Source of the DNA: Coniella vitis
Taxonomy: Eukaryota > Ascomycota > Sordariomycetes > Diaporthales > Schizoparmaceae
Assembly (NCBI GenBank): GCA_011317545.1
Contig: WUJK01000011.1
Span: 759,501 to 823,500, forward strand
Direction: 5' to 3'
DNA length: 64,000 bases
The number at the start of each line of letters is the position of its first letter. Position 1 is the first letter of the stretch. The translations under genes and the position numbers were made by a program. The notes below the pieces were generated by a model. It worked only from the letters and a program-made list of their open reading frames with translations, was not told the DNA's origin and ran no database searches. Positions 12,355 through 22,471 of this stretch are shown here, piece after piece.

Positions 12355-13975
12355 TTGGCTCGTCATACGATCGTAGTATAAAAAAGGGGGGACGATAAGG
12401 AGAAAAAAACAAAAATGGGGTCCCATACCTAGCATAGCAGAGTGCTTACAGCATAGCCCATACATATGCATCATAGTGTATGTCAAAGTTTTGTGTTTTT
12501 TTCTTCCGCCTTTTATTTATATTTCCTTCTAGATTCTTCTTGCCGGTGGAGGCTGGGGACTAGTAAGAAAAGTCCCTAACATCCACTACTTAGCTCTCCC
12601 CCGGGGGAGGGTTCCAATGGCTTCTTCTTTGCATAATTACGAGGGGAGACAAAGGCGGACATTTTTTCCTTTCGAAGTCAGTAGTTCCAGCGTGCCATGA
12701 CCGCGCTAGTGTATATAGTAATCGTGTAGATGTTTTGCACGCTTTTGAGTACATAGGAAAACATAGTAATGCCATGTGGGTTCTGGATGTGGATTGGGTA
12801 CTTGCATGCCCTGGCATGTCCCCTTCTTGATATTGATTGGGTTGATTCCATTCGCTCCTGTGTCCAGCGTGTTGTCTTTATACGAGTCGGGCAGATCTGG
12901 ATCTATCCGATACCAGACAGTGGTATGACATGCTCACTTAAGTAGATGGGATGTTTTTAATGATGAAAAAAAGAGACAAGGTTCTGCGAGCGGTCACGTA
13001 TTCTACGATGGATTCCGCGGATCGCTTTCCGCGTGATAAAGTCGTAATAGATCTTCTTGCTTCTGGGTATGCTTGGAATCATGACACCCTGTCAGCCGTT
13101 CGTTCCCACACAGGGGAAAAGGCATGGGGTGTTGTAGTTTCCTTATTTCTTTTTCAAGATAGTTCTCTTATGACAACCAAGCAATTTGGTTGGGTGTGGT
13201 CTTGTTGTGACAACTCAAAAGGTTTGATATCAAAGACTGCTCTGATTATTTTATTAGTCGAGTAAAAGGGGTCGCCGGGGATCGAATCCGCCAACCAATC
13301 TTTTCCGGGAATAAAAAAGTGATGGAGAATAAAAAGAGGAGACAATAAGAGAATATGACTCTTCTTTTCTGTTTGATATTCTGAGTGGCGAAGGGGGAGG
13401 GAGGCGAGGCGAAAGACATCTCTGTTTGGATGATGGCTTGACCGCCTTTTATCCTGACAGGGCTGAGATATCTCATAGCATTCTCGATTGTCCAAGGATA
13501 GGAAGGGGGGACACATCCATACGTGCATGGATATATGATGTTGGAGTATTGGATGAGATGGTTGTTTAACAGTGGGTTGGTTGTTGAAATTCGGACGGGG
13601 GTTGTTGATGGATGGGTCGATGTAGAAAAGATCCTGGAAAAGGTGTCATATTTTATTTTGGACTCGCAGTGAAGCGGAAAGAGACAGTCCATGGTAACGG
13701 TGAAATTCGAAACACCAGAGAATGCTACAAACGGTCAGCCATGGTTGGTTGAGGCGTGCGTTTCCAAGCAGCCTGGGCTTCGTGCAAGGTGCGTGATAAT
13801 ATCCTACGATATAGGAGCCACTCTACTATGTAAGCCACGATGCTTATGGGATCTTATCTTTAGTATACCTCTTGATGCAGCATGTATTCTGATTGTTGCT
13901 GGCTTCGATTTGACAGGCAGCGTCGTTGTCCCTGGCTTGTTAAAAGACTAACGTTTGTTGTATTTCTTTTTTTTT

Positions 13976-13980
<5 letters not shown>

Positions 13981-14021
<41 letters not shown>
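13981..14021. repeat. (AG)20 microsatellite
   Basis: Twenty AG dinucleotides follow a T run and an A run and end in agaagaatgg. This is the longest simple repeat in the window. On the minus strand it is a CT tract, which can serve as promoter or leader sequence in fungi, but I see no minus-strand gene starting downstream of it. Confidence 0.95.
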
Positions 14022-14024
<3 letters not shown>

Positions 14025-15780
14025 ATGGCAGCGTATTAACTAATTGCCGCTGCATGGCATACTATGTAGCTATAACTTGGCTCGTCACACCATTCTAAAC
14101 CATGATGTCGCCCTGCATTTGAGCGTAGTAGCAGATTGGATGGTGTTGAGAGCGGTGGGGGTGGTGGTGTGGGTGCGCGTTTGGATAGAGGGGTCACAAG
14201 TGCAGCCCGGCAGATGGTCGGGATTGAGCCCCAGGAGACGTGAGAAACCTGGCCATGCCGTAAGTACATGCATATTAAGACTATCAGTCTCTATACTGTA
14301 CAAGAGTGTAATAAGCTGAAAAGTCAACACTCAACAACAAGGTTTGGCACTTGGTTTAAAACGTGGAGGGGTCATCCCGATGTCAGGCGAGACAAGAGTA
14401 TTCCAAAGTGCCACGCGCTATTCATGGTCATCTGTCACTTTCTCTTGGCACATTGACAGAAATGGGGGGGTCGAAAAAGGGTGGCATGCATTGGCCTGTG
14501 TGTGTAGACGACGCTGGACCTGGTGGTGGCATAGATAAATAATACGCATGAGCCGGCATGACCGTTTCTGATGAATGTACCAGATACCAAGTCGCTCGCA
14601 ACGATCCTTTCTCTTCTTTGTTCCGCCCAGACTTGAGCATTGTACCTGGCTTCCACCACCACATTCTTCGACATATTGAATATTCAACCGATCGTATTGC
14701 ATCGTGCGCGAAACATCTTCCGCCAGGTAGCGCTTGCTACTCGATGGCTTATCTTGGTCTTGTAGCAGGCGTTCGTTGCATCAAGACGAGAAAGGCTCCA
14801 ACCAGGGCTGCGACATAGGAGGGCATCCTGCTGATCAGCTCGAACGAGCATGTGGAGACGCGATGGGCTGCAAGTCCTCAATACCACTACTATGTATGTA
14901 CAACCAGCCGTCCTGGATTCTGGCAGTCAGTGCTGCTGCGATGGCGCAAGCGACTGGCTGCTGCTCGTTGACGACAGCTCGCCATCAGCCTATGATTCCA
15001 TGCAGGTACGAACCTTCTACTCATGTAGAACAGGCACGAGCAAGGACTCATGGCACTGGCTTAGAAATGCAGTATCCAGAAACCGGCAATCCGTTGTTTG
15101 CACGCGCGTCCATACGCCGCGAGAGTACACCCTCTTACAGGCACGTGCCCAGACTGCGCCACCGAGGCAGGGTAAATGCACGTCATCTGGCATTGCTCGC
15201 TCAAGTGCTGGCTCAAGCTATGGTAAGCAAAAGGCTCCGGTTCTGTGTTCCAAGGTCTATATGGCCCAAGGCCAACAACACGCGCAAACGAAGGGCACAT
15301 ACCGCAGCCGGCAACCTCGATGCCACTGACGAGAGTTGGAGGCTCAAGAAGCTCGGAGCTACTATGGACGTCTGCCAAAGCCGCCTCGTACGCGTTTTCG
15401 TGATTTACCATTGGGCTCATGTGCGTACACTGTGACGTGGGACAATGTCGTGCGGACGTCACTCTGGTACTGCTCGCTTTGCAACTCCATCGAGATCTCA
15501 CATCACGCGTTCGGCTCTGCGCTACAGAGTCTTCGCAGGTTGGAAGGTGTGGATTCTGGGGAGTTTGATGACTTGGCACCACGATGGATCTGGGCTTCCT
15601 AATTCTGGAGCTGGCGCATAGCATAGACGTCGCAATACCCTGTAGGAGTGTGTGCTGTTGATAGAGTGTGGTCAATGAGTCAACGAGTCCCCAGCGGCCA
15701 TCTAGGTTGAGGTTCTCAAGACTTCTGATCATGGTCTGACTGCACTGGACGATTTGAAATTTCGTCGATATACATTTACA

Positions 15781-15837
15781 CTCTTTTGACTGAGCAATCT
15801 GAAATTTCAGTCAGAAAACTCAGTGACTCAACAAGAG
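15781..15837. repeat. Imperfect inverted repeat with nested palindrome
   Basis: Left pieces CTCTT (15781-15785) and ACTGAG (15789-15794) face right pieces CTCAGT (15819-15824) and AAGAG (15833-15837). Between them is a perfect 12-base palindrome, CTGAAATTTCAG, at 15799-15810. It could fold as a hairpin or be a dimeric binding site. The decamer at 15823-15832 recurs inverted with one mismatch at 16546-16555, on the other side of a small gene. Confidence 0.6.
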
Positions 15838-16044
15838 GAAGCTGACATACAACGGCCAGTATCATTGCTTCTAGTAGTGATGCCTACCTAGTTCTTTGAA
15901 CCTAGTGTGACCTTGCTACCTTGGGGGATCCTTTTCGTCGATCTGTCGTAAGAGTCTCGCCCAAGATAATGGGAGCGGTGATGTTCTAGGTTCTGTGACT
16001 GACTGGCTCATCGCAGCAGTGGATAACAAACAGCTCCTGTTTCT

Positions 16045-16441
16045 TCAGCCAGTGATACAGACAATGCAAACAAGACGCAATAGGAACTGTTGCATGGCAT
16101 TGTTTGGCAATCCATCTCCATCAAGTCTACCTATTGCTGAGCTGGTTGTGGCATTGTCTGGTGGCGCGGTTAAGAAGCCCATAACACAGACAACAAAAGC
16201 TCCAAGCATAATAACTCGAGATAACCTTGCTGGGTTTGTACCTTTTGCGTTTGATAGCATATAGGCATCAAGCTGAAGTGCCTTGATCGCACGAGTTGCT
16301 GGATTCTGGCCCCATTGTCTGAGCATCTTGGTGTGAACAACGAGCCTCTCGCCCTACAACAGCACAATCAACCACAACTAATTAGAAACGAGTTGGTTTA
16401 TTTTATACGTCACTCACTGTCTCTTGTATCTCTGCACACAT
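16045..16441 (-). CDS. Small two-exon protein of unknown function
   Basis: Exon 1 is 16441-16418 and exon 2 is 16353-16045, giving 110 residues. I propose it because the ATG has a strong context (aaaccaccATGTG). The intron is also very good: donor GTGAGTG, branch-like TTTCTAAT, acceptor GTAG, 64 bases. The joined frame reads plausibly, starting MCAEIQETGERLVVHTKML. Residues from about 55 hold a hydrophobic stretch (VIMLGAFVVCVMGFL), and a second, shorter one lies at the C-terminus. An in-frame 84-base segment (16241-16158) bounded by GT and AG could be a second intron; removing it would delete the first hydrophobic stretch. No family is recognised. It may be a small membrane protein or the remnant of a longer gene. 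It is divergent from the orphan gene starting at 17312. Confidence 0.4.
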
Positions 16442-17311
16442 GGTGGTTTGGTTTCCCCAAACATTGTCTAAGCAAAAGACTTGGGAAGCCTACCCATCAT
16501 CTGCACTTTTCTGAGTGACAGACAGATAGTGCTGAGCCTGTGAGCGTCGAGTCACTTTATAGTTACCGTCACTGAATATGCACCCAGATTCTCACATGAT
16601 TCCTTGTTCCTCTGCTAGACTTGAATAATCACGTCGCTTTGCCAAATATGAATGAAGTCCAGAGAGCATTCTTTGAGTTGTGCTCAGCAATTAGCTTGGC
16701 CCAAATATTTCTCTCGCCCCTTGCCTTTCCCTGCTCCTTAACCGTTGCTGCTCTTTCCCGTTCCATCCTCAGTTTCTGCAGTTGGCAACTGCCGCAATCA
16801 ACCTCTTCCTGGTTTGAGTGTTGTGTGCCCGCCTCTCTTTTCCAAGCCTATCCTCTCTTGATTTGGCTGCTTGGAAACGTGTCCAATCTGCCATTATCGA
16901 CCCTGCCTGCTTACCTGCATCGGATACAACTGCAGCACAGGTTATCACTTCAGCTCAAGGTATGTTGCAGACCATTATGATCTTGTTTCAAAGTCTCTCG
17001 GGTGCTTCTCCAGCCTCTCCTTCCTCCCTTCTACGCGTGCTCCGCTCCGGTATCCGAGACCTGGGTCGTGGCACCGACAGGCGGTCGAAGCTCGGTCTTG
17101 ATCGCTCATATCATCTTGGACACCGGATCACTGCATCCAGAGTCGGTCCCGGTACGATACAACTGTCGTATCTTGTCTCTGCCGCACCGTTGAGTCGTTC
17201 CCAGCACTCTCTTCGCCTCCCCGAAGCGATCCCTCTTCTCAGGACGGATGGCTGGCAGCAGCTAATTTTGATGCCGGACGCGGCCCTGCTAACAACATAA
17301 GCTTCCCCAAG
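16442..17311. promoter_or_regulatory. Divergent intergenic region, possible upstream exon of the orphan
   Basis: This 870-base space separates two divergent genes. The first part (16660-16900) is C/T-rich, as in promoters. From 17102 onward the reading frame of the downstream gene is open without an ATG, and its translation looks protein-like (for example QDGWLAAANFDAGRGPANN just before 17312). The true start may therefore lie in an upstream exon whose acceptor is near 17140. A candidate donor (caag|gtatgt) lies at 16959. Confidence 0.4.
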
Positions 17312-19787
17312 ATGAATTCGTTCGCGAACCTAAGCCTTGTGCCGCACGGCAGCAATGCTTACTTTCGGGACACCCGGCCTCAGCCGTGGATGGGTCTCCT
17401 TCGAGGCAAACGTGGACCTTCACCTGCGGAGACGGATGTTCTGAGAGGTTGGGAAAGCGAATTTGGCGCATTCCCCACCCGCAGGCAGCTGTGGGAGAAG
17501 TTCCTCAAGTATCCCCGCGGCTACAACACCAAGGAGTACCAGAGGATCTGTCAGGCGTGGACGAATCTCACCATTTCCAAGCGCCTTCGGCCTAGGACAC
17601 GCATTGGCGACAACCAATTCGGCCGAAGCACTTTCACCATTGATGCCGTGGTCAAGGCCCTGCACGAGGCAAAGGGAAAGCGCATGCTCACAGCCATAGA
17701 AGCCAAGAAAGCCACTATTTACTACCCCGATCAGCCGCACATCATCATGAGCGTAAGCCGTTGCCGAGGGGGAAGGGTCGTGCTACCCAAGATTGTTGAC
17801 TGGTACTGACGAAATGGATAGGCCCCTCTGCGCACCGGCCCCGAATTCCCTCCCCGGAAACTGGTTCAGACAACCTCAGCGCTGCTCCAAACCATGGCTG
17901 ACGTCAAGCCCATTGCAGAGGAAATCCTGCGCTCTGTGCCATACACCTCTCGCGCTGCCCTGTTTCAAACTTGCCAGGACGCAGCTTGGATTGTCAATGA
18001 TTTCCAAATCACGTATGATATGACTATCGCAGACGTCGGCTTCTCAGAGTACACTGAAGAAGAGTTGAAAAATCTTCGGCAAGCAGGAGAAGCGCCCCAA
18101 GAGGCAGACACACGTGGCGCCAAGGTAAGCCAAAGCACAGAAAAATGCTTTTTTGCTCGCCTTTTCAAGCACTGACAGCCCCGGCACGGGTTGAGTCCGA
18201 ACTGGTGACTGACGACGTGCCTTGTGCCAGTTTCTTGCCATCTCGCGAACCCACCGCGACTGGCGCACCAACAGTCATGGCATCCAGCACCGCCCATTCG
18301 CGGATTACATGAGCCTCGGTGCTGGCATCTGCCGTCTGTTCAGATCCCTCGGACTCCATGGCTCAAGTGTCAAGCTATTCACCCTCAACAAGATCACGTT
18401 TGTCGACGACAGAGTTGTTGCCGCTATGGTGAATCTGATGCCAAACCTAGAGCGTCTTGAAATTGTCGGCTGCGAGATGTTTCGCCTGCACCATGTGGTC
18501 CCATTCTTGGGTTTTATCGCAGACGCCCAGAGGCAACGCGACAAGCACATTTACTGCGACATTGCTCCACTGTTTGAGCGTGGGCCTGTGTGGAAGAATG
18601 GCAGCAAGGCTTGGAGCTGCGAGAATGTTCAATCCCGCAAGGGAACCTTTGGTGTGACCTGGACAGATGGCGGCATCAAGATCCCGACTGCGATTGTCGG
18701 TCTCTTGTTCTTCCAACTGCTCCCCGCTATCAATGGTGACTTTTACCCTTCCCCCTCCCCGAAGCACCATCACTCTATTTCAACGTCTCCATATTGACTG
18801 ACATGCTTTGGCTAACGTGCATATGACATGGTGGCAGCTGCCAAACAGCAACACATGATTCTCGAGTGCTCTTCGTTGTTGCGCCAATTCCTTGAGGCTT
18901 TGCCGCTCCCAGCGTACTGCATTCCCTTGACAATCGCCGCATATGAGGTGCAAAAGCAGATTGATGCCGAGGTTTCCCGCGTCAAGTATTGTTTTCAAGC
19001 CATGCAGGGCGGACTGGGCTCCCCTGAATTCCCCAGAGCAGTCTGGCCCCAGGCTTTGATCGACTTCGTGACGCCAAAGGAAATCATCATCAACTTCGCG
19101 CTGGCAAAGGCCATGTTCGGTGAGCACATGTGGCTCGAGACTGCTGATCGCGGACCCCGCGCGACGAACATACAATGCACCATCCAGAACTACACTCTCT
19201 GGGCAGATACCCACCGCTGCACCTGCTGCAACGCGCCCACAACTCGAATGTTCTTCAGTTGCTACACGAATTGCGAGGCGTGCCGGTTGGAGCGTTGGGT
19301 GTGCCGGGAGACGGACCACCTGAAGGAGATGAAGCGCAATATCGTCAATGCCCTTGGCTTTGAGAGGCGCCAGCAAAAGGAATACCAGACATCCGGCCAC
19401 TTTACCAAGTTCAAGGATATCACCCCGCGCATCCATACACACAACGACCTGATCAGAGAGGTGTATGCCGCGCATTCCTCCCCATTGCGTGTGTTTTTCA
19501 AGCAACTCGAGCGCATAAGTGACGACGAGGTTAAGTGGGGACCCCGCGGACACATTACTCAGATCCAAAAGACGGTTGGCATACAGATTGGTGGCGGACA
19601 GCACGCAGCCCTACGCTCTCGTGAAGAAAAATTCGAGACTCTTCTATATAAGCAGTCTTTGACATGCGAGGATTTCCGTCAGCACTGTGCCTTCTTTTCT
19701 GGCTGGACACCTGCTCATGGCCGCAAAAAGCCGGGCACTCCGAGTAGTCAAGCTGAGATGACAAACGCCGACAACTATGGATGGTAG
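17312..19787 (+). CDS. Orphan protein with a Cys-rich putative zinc site
   Basis: Four exons, 17312-17752, 17822-18124, 18231-18735 and 18838-19787, all GT-AG and phase-consistent, give 732 residues from the ATG at 17312. The central part (about 249-360) contains segments such as MVNLMPNLERLEIVGCEMF, which resemble leucine-rich repeat strands of fungal F-box-type proteins; no clear F-box is visible. Near residues 544-577 is a Cys cluster, CTCC then CYTNCEACRLERWVC, spaced like a zinc-binding finger. The C-terminus is hydrophilic. I do not recognise a named family. The layout suggests a fungal lineage-specific protein-interaction or regulatory protein. The N-terminus may be incomplete because the same frame is open back to 17102. 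Confidence 0.7.
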
Positions 19788-20806
19788 AGAAAGCAGTTAT
19801 GAGGCGTGGTGGTTACTGTTGCATACAAGAGGCGTTCTGGAGCACAGAGGAGGCGGGTTGGTAGCGTTGGATCGGTTCTGGCGTTTGACGGGGTGCACCG
19901 TCTCACCCTCGATGCTTGTGGAGGAGTTTATTTCTGGTTTTGATCGAGCCTCAGCGGTGGCGTCTTCTTGATCCGAGTCCTTTTTCCTTTTCTTTCCTTC
20001 GCCTTCAATTGGGCATCAAAAGCATGGCTCGGTCTTCACGATCGGTTGCCCTGTTGAAGCATATGTCGATATTTTGACGGAGGGAGCTGATGTGGTGGCG
20101 ATGGAGAAAAGAAAGGGATAACGACGCCTGAATTGGTCAACATGAAATGGATTCTGGAGTAGTTCTCGAGAATAGTCACCCAATTGACTGGTTATCATAC
20201 AATTTTGCATGATGTCAGCGTGAGTAATTTTCATGGCTTGCATTGCCTAGCACTGATATTATCACACGCTCATAGGACAATGCACCAGGTCTGCGTGACA
20301 CGTGTGTTATGCCATATGGTGTGAAGTGCATCTGAGGTTTGTTTTGCGCTTGCCTATGGCGGTGGCTCCTGTCGAATCATCAGTCAGGTACGCGATGTGG
20401 AGGAAGACTGAAGTCTCTGAGTCGTACTTGATAGACCCATTTCCCCGGGCTAGATTGCCGTGAGGAGTTTCGCAGTCAATTTGCTCGGCTGACTGTGTGA
20501 TTTCTTGATGGGAGTGGCTTGGTGTGCAAGTATCGCGACGACGTGAGGTAGATGCACAGTATGATTACTGGTGAAAAGTTGTGTATCAGCACTGTCTACC
20601 CGTTATAGTACATAGTACATGGTAAAGTAAGCAGCCCGCAATTGCCTGCCCGCACCAGAAAATCGGAACTACCCGCCCGCCCGCAAGCTTTCCTGACGAA
20701 GACCATTTTGATGAGACCGTGGATTTGGTACGAGGGCAACGTCGACACCCCCATCTGACAGCAAGCGGGGGAGGAGGCAGCAATCCACAACGACACTGAT
20801 CTCCCA
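19788..20806. other. Intergenic, no gene seen
   Basis: About 1 kb between two plus-strand genes. It should hold the 3' UTR of the orphan gene and the promoter of the next one. One exact GTACATAGTAC lies at 20607-20617, about 190 bases before the next ATG. Small frames on the minus strand here have no supporting features. Confidence 0.6.
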
Positions 20807-22261
20807 ATGCCGCGGCAAGCAGTACGCGTCGTCCTCGGACGAGGAGGAAGAAGCGCCTCGTCGTCCATTCGACGACAACAAGCATTCTCGACTACAGCTC
20901 CGCGACGCCGCGACGGCGAGCACAACAACAGAAACGCCAGCGGCAGCGATGGCAACAATGGCCCTTCGCTTGTGACGCGACGCATCCGCTCTGCAGCTGC
21001 TGCATCGGCCATTGGCGCCATGAGCAAACCCGCCCAGCCATCTACACCGCAAGGCGGAGCACCACAACGACGAGGACCAGCAAGGGATTTCAATGGCAAC
21101 AACGGCACCGGCAACGGCACCGGCAGCGAACGATCCAACACGGTTTTCCGGACCCTCTCTCTCGGCCGCCCCGGCGGCGCCTCCAACGTCATTAGCATGA
21201 AGAGCCTCCCCGGTCGCCCCGCCGGCGCCCCCAAGGGTCTTATTCAGACTCCCCCCAAGCTACTGGGTGGTGGTGGTGGAAGTGGCAGATTCGTCGGCAG
21301 AAATGGAGCCGGAGCTGGAGCTGGAGCTGGAGCGCCGGGCTCCAGGCCACAATTTTCCCGTGACGGTGGCCGTCCCGGAGGCACTGGCTTCTCCAGGCCC
21401 CCTGGATCGCCTTCAGGCCAGCGGCTGCCTCAATTATACACGGGCCGCCGTCCAGCAGCAGCGGGCGCCAGTCGCGGCGGCAGCAGCCGTCGCGGCGCTG
21501 GAAAGAGGCGGGACGGCAAGGACGGGCAAGGCGACCGCAAACGAAAGGACAAGGAAAGGGGTAACAAGGACAAGATGGACTCGAGTGTAACCCATTACCA
21601 GGACTTGTTTGAGGCGGGTGGTATCGAGCAGACGTACATCCCCAAGACGACGTCGCTCAACACGCTGCTCGGCCACGGCCCCGCTGTTGCGACCAACACG
21701 GCGCTGGGCCAGGCCGAGATTGCGATCCGCAACATGCGCATCATTGCCGGCGGCCGCGGCGTCGCGAGCCAACGTGAATCGAGCTTTGAGCTGCGCGACA
21801 TCAACCGCTGGAAGTCGGCCGGCAAGCCCATCATGTACTCCAACATGAATCAGATGAAGAGCGCGGCGCTCATGCTCGCCCCCGGAAAGCTGGAAAAGAT
21901 TGCCGAGCGTATCCACGACGCGCTCGTCAAGAAGTGGCAGGACAAGTACGGCAATGACTACGCGGGCTTTGTTGACAAGTACACGGCCGAGGGTGGGCTG
22001 GAGGGCATCATGAAGCGGGCGCGTCTCACGGCTCAGCGCCAGTTTGACCATGTTGTCGAGGACAGACAGCTGCAACGGACCAAGAACAAGACGACGCGCG
22101 AGGCTATTGCCAAGTTTGCGCTCCGGGGCGAGCACCCAGAGATTAAGCCTGCTGAGGATACCTGGGGCAAGTTGGCCATGTACGCTGCGCATGAGCGGTC
22201 GTATAGGCCTATGGATGCGGCCAGCTTCGAGGCGAAAGTACGGACTTTGGTAAAGGCATAG
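20807..22261 (+). CDS. Basic protein, probably mitochondrial, unnamed
   Basis: A single exon of 484 residues. The first 35 residues are rich in Arg, Ser and Ala with no acidic residue, and carry RRQQAFSTTAPRRR, a typical fungal mitochondrial presequence with a likely cleavage site near AFSTT. Residues 35-260 are low-complexity Gly/Arg/Asn/Pro, including a GAGAGAGAG stretch. The conserved-looking part is the C-terminal 225 residues: HYQDLFEAGGIEQTYIPKT, then a long helical region ending in KVRTLVKA. Length, charge and a disordered basic N-terminal half would fit a fungal-specific mitochondrial small-subunit ribosomal protein, but I cannot assign it to a named one. Its 3' end faces the mitochondrial ribosome recycling factor gene, 210 bases away. 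Confidence 0.7.
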   Translation: MPRQAVRVVLGRGGRSASSSIRRQQAFSTTAPRRRDGEHNNRNASGSDGNNGPSLVTRRIRSAAAASAIGAMSKPAQPSTPQGGAPQRRGPARDFNGNNGTGNGTGSERSNTVFRTLSLGRPGGASNVISMKSLPGRPAGAPKGLIQTPPKLLGGGGGSGRFVGRNGAGAGAGAGAPGSRPQFSRDGGRPGGTGFSRPPGSPSGQRLPQLYTGRRPAAAGASRGGSSRRGAGKRRDGKDGQGDRKRKDKERGNKDKMDSSVTHYQDLFEAGGIEQTYIPKTTSLNTLLGHGPAVATNTALGQAEIAIRNMRIIAGGRGVASQRESSFELRDINRWKSAGKPIMYSNMNQMKSAALMLAPGKLEKIAERIHDALVKKWQDKYGNDYAGFVDKYTAEGGLEGIMKRARLTAQRQFDHVVEDRQLQRTKNKTTREAIAKFALRGEHPEIKPAEDTWGKLAMYAAHERSYRPMDAASFEAKVRTLVKA

Positions 22262-22471
22262 ATATATGGGCATTGGCACAAATGGGCTAGACGCAGTGTA
22301 TACAAACAAGAAGTTGTATTGTTTTCCAAGAGTCAAAAGTTGTGGAAACGTGTGATATCCGGATACTTATATTGCTTGTACAGGATGGTATTCCCGTGTT
22401 AAAACTATCACTTGCAACGACTTTAGAGTGTGCTGGATCCGTTGTCAAATAAATGAGACGGATTTGATGGC

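Larger units (their letters stand above)
6501..16044. other. About 9.5 kb without a recognisable gene
   Basis: I find no open frame with family resemblance and no convincing exon chain on either strand. The longest frames (11304-11849 +, 14734-15435 + and its antisense 15061-15732 -) have no domain, odd composition and overlap one another. GC content looks ordinary, so this is not an AT-rich RIP-degraded block. Contents are homopolymers (A at 7350-7366, T at 8613-8634, G at 12184-12193 and 12343-12354, C near 10902-10912), a 40-base AG microsatellite at 13981-14021, short tandem repeats at 8041-8086 and 8633-8661, an imperfect inverted repeat at 15781-15837, and eight exact copies of the TACATAGTA word. 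It could hold long non-coding RNAs, leaders of unseen genes or degraded mobile DNA. Confidence 0.6.

Noticed and set aside
13262..13300. tRNA-like T-arm sequence (ggatcgaatcc)
   Set aside because: No pairing acceptor or A box lies at the right distance on either strand, and the stem beside the loop does not pair properly.
14734..15732. Long overlapping frames on both strands (233 codons plus, 223 codons minus)
   Set aside because: They overlap each other, show no domain, signal or intron logic, and read as Ser/Arg/His/Cys-rich noise. Mutual antisense openness in GC-moderate DNA explains them better than a gene pair.
20586..21234. Minus-strand frames opposite the basic mitochondrial-type gene
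   Set aside because: They are shadows of a GC-rich coding exon with biased third positions; the plus-strand product has a clear presequence and conserved-looking C-terminus.
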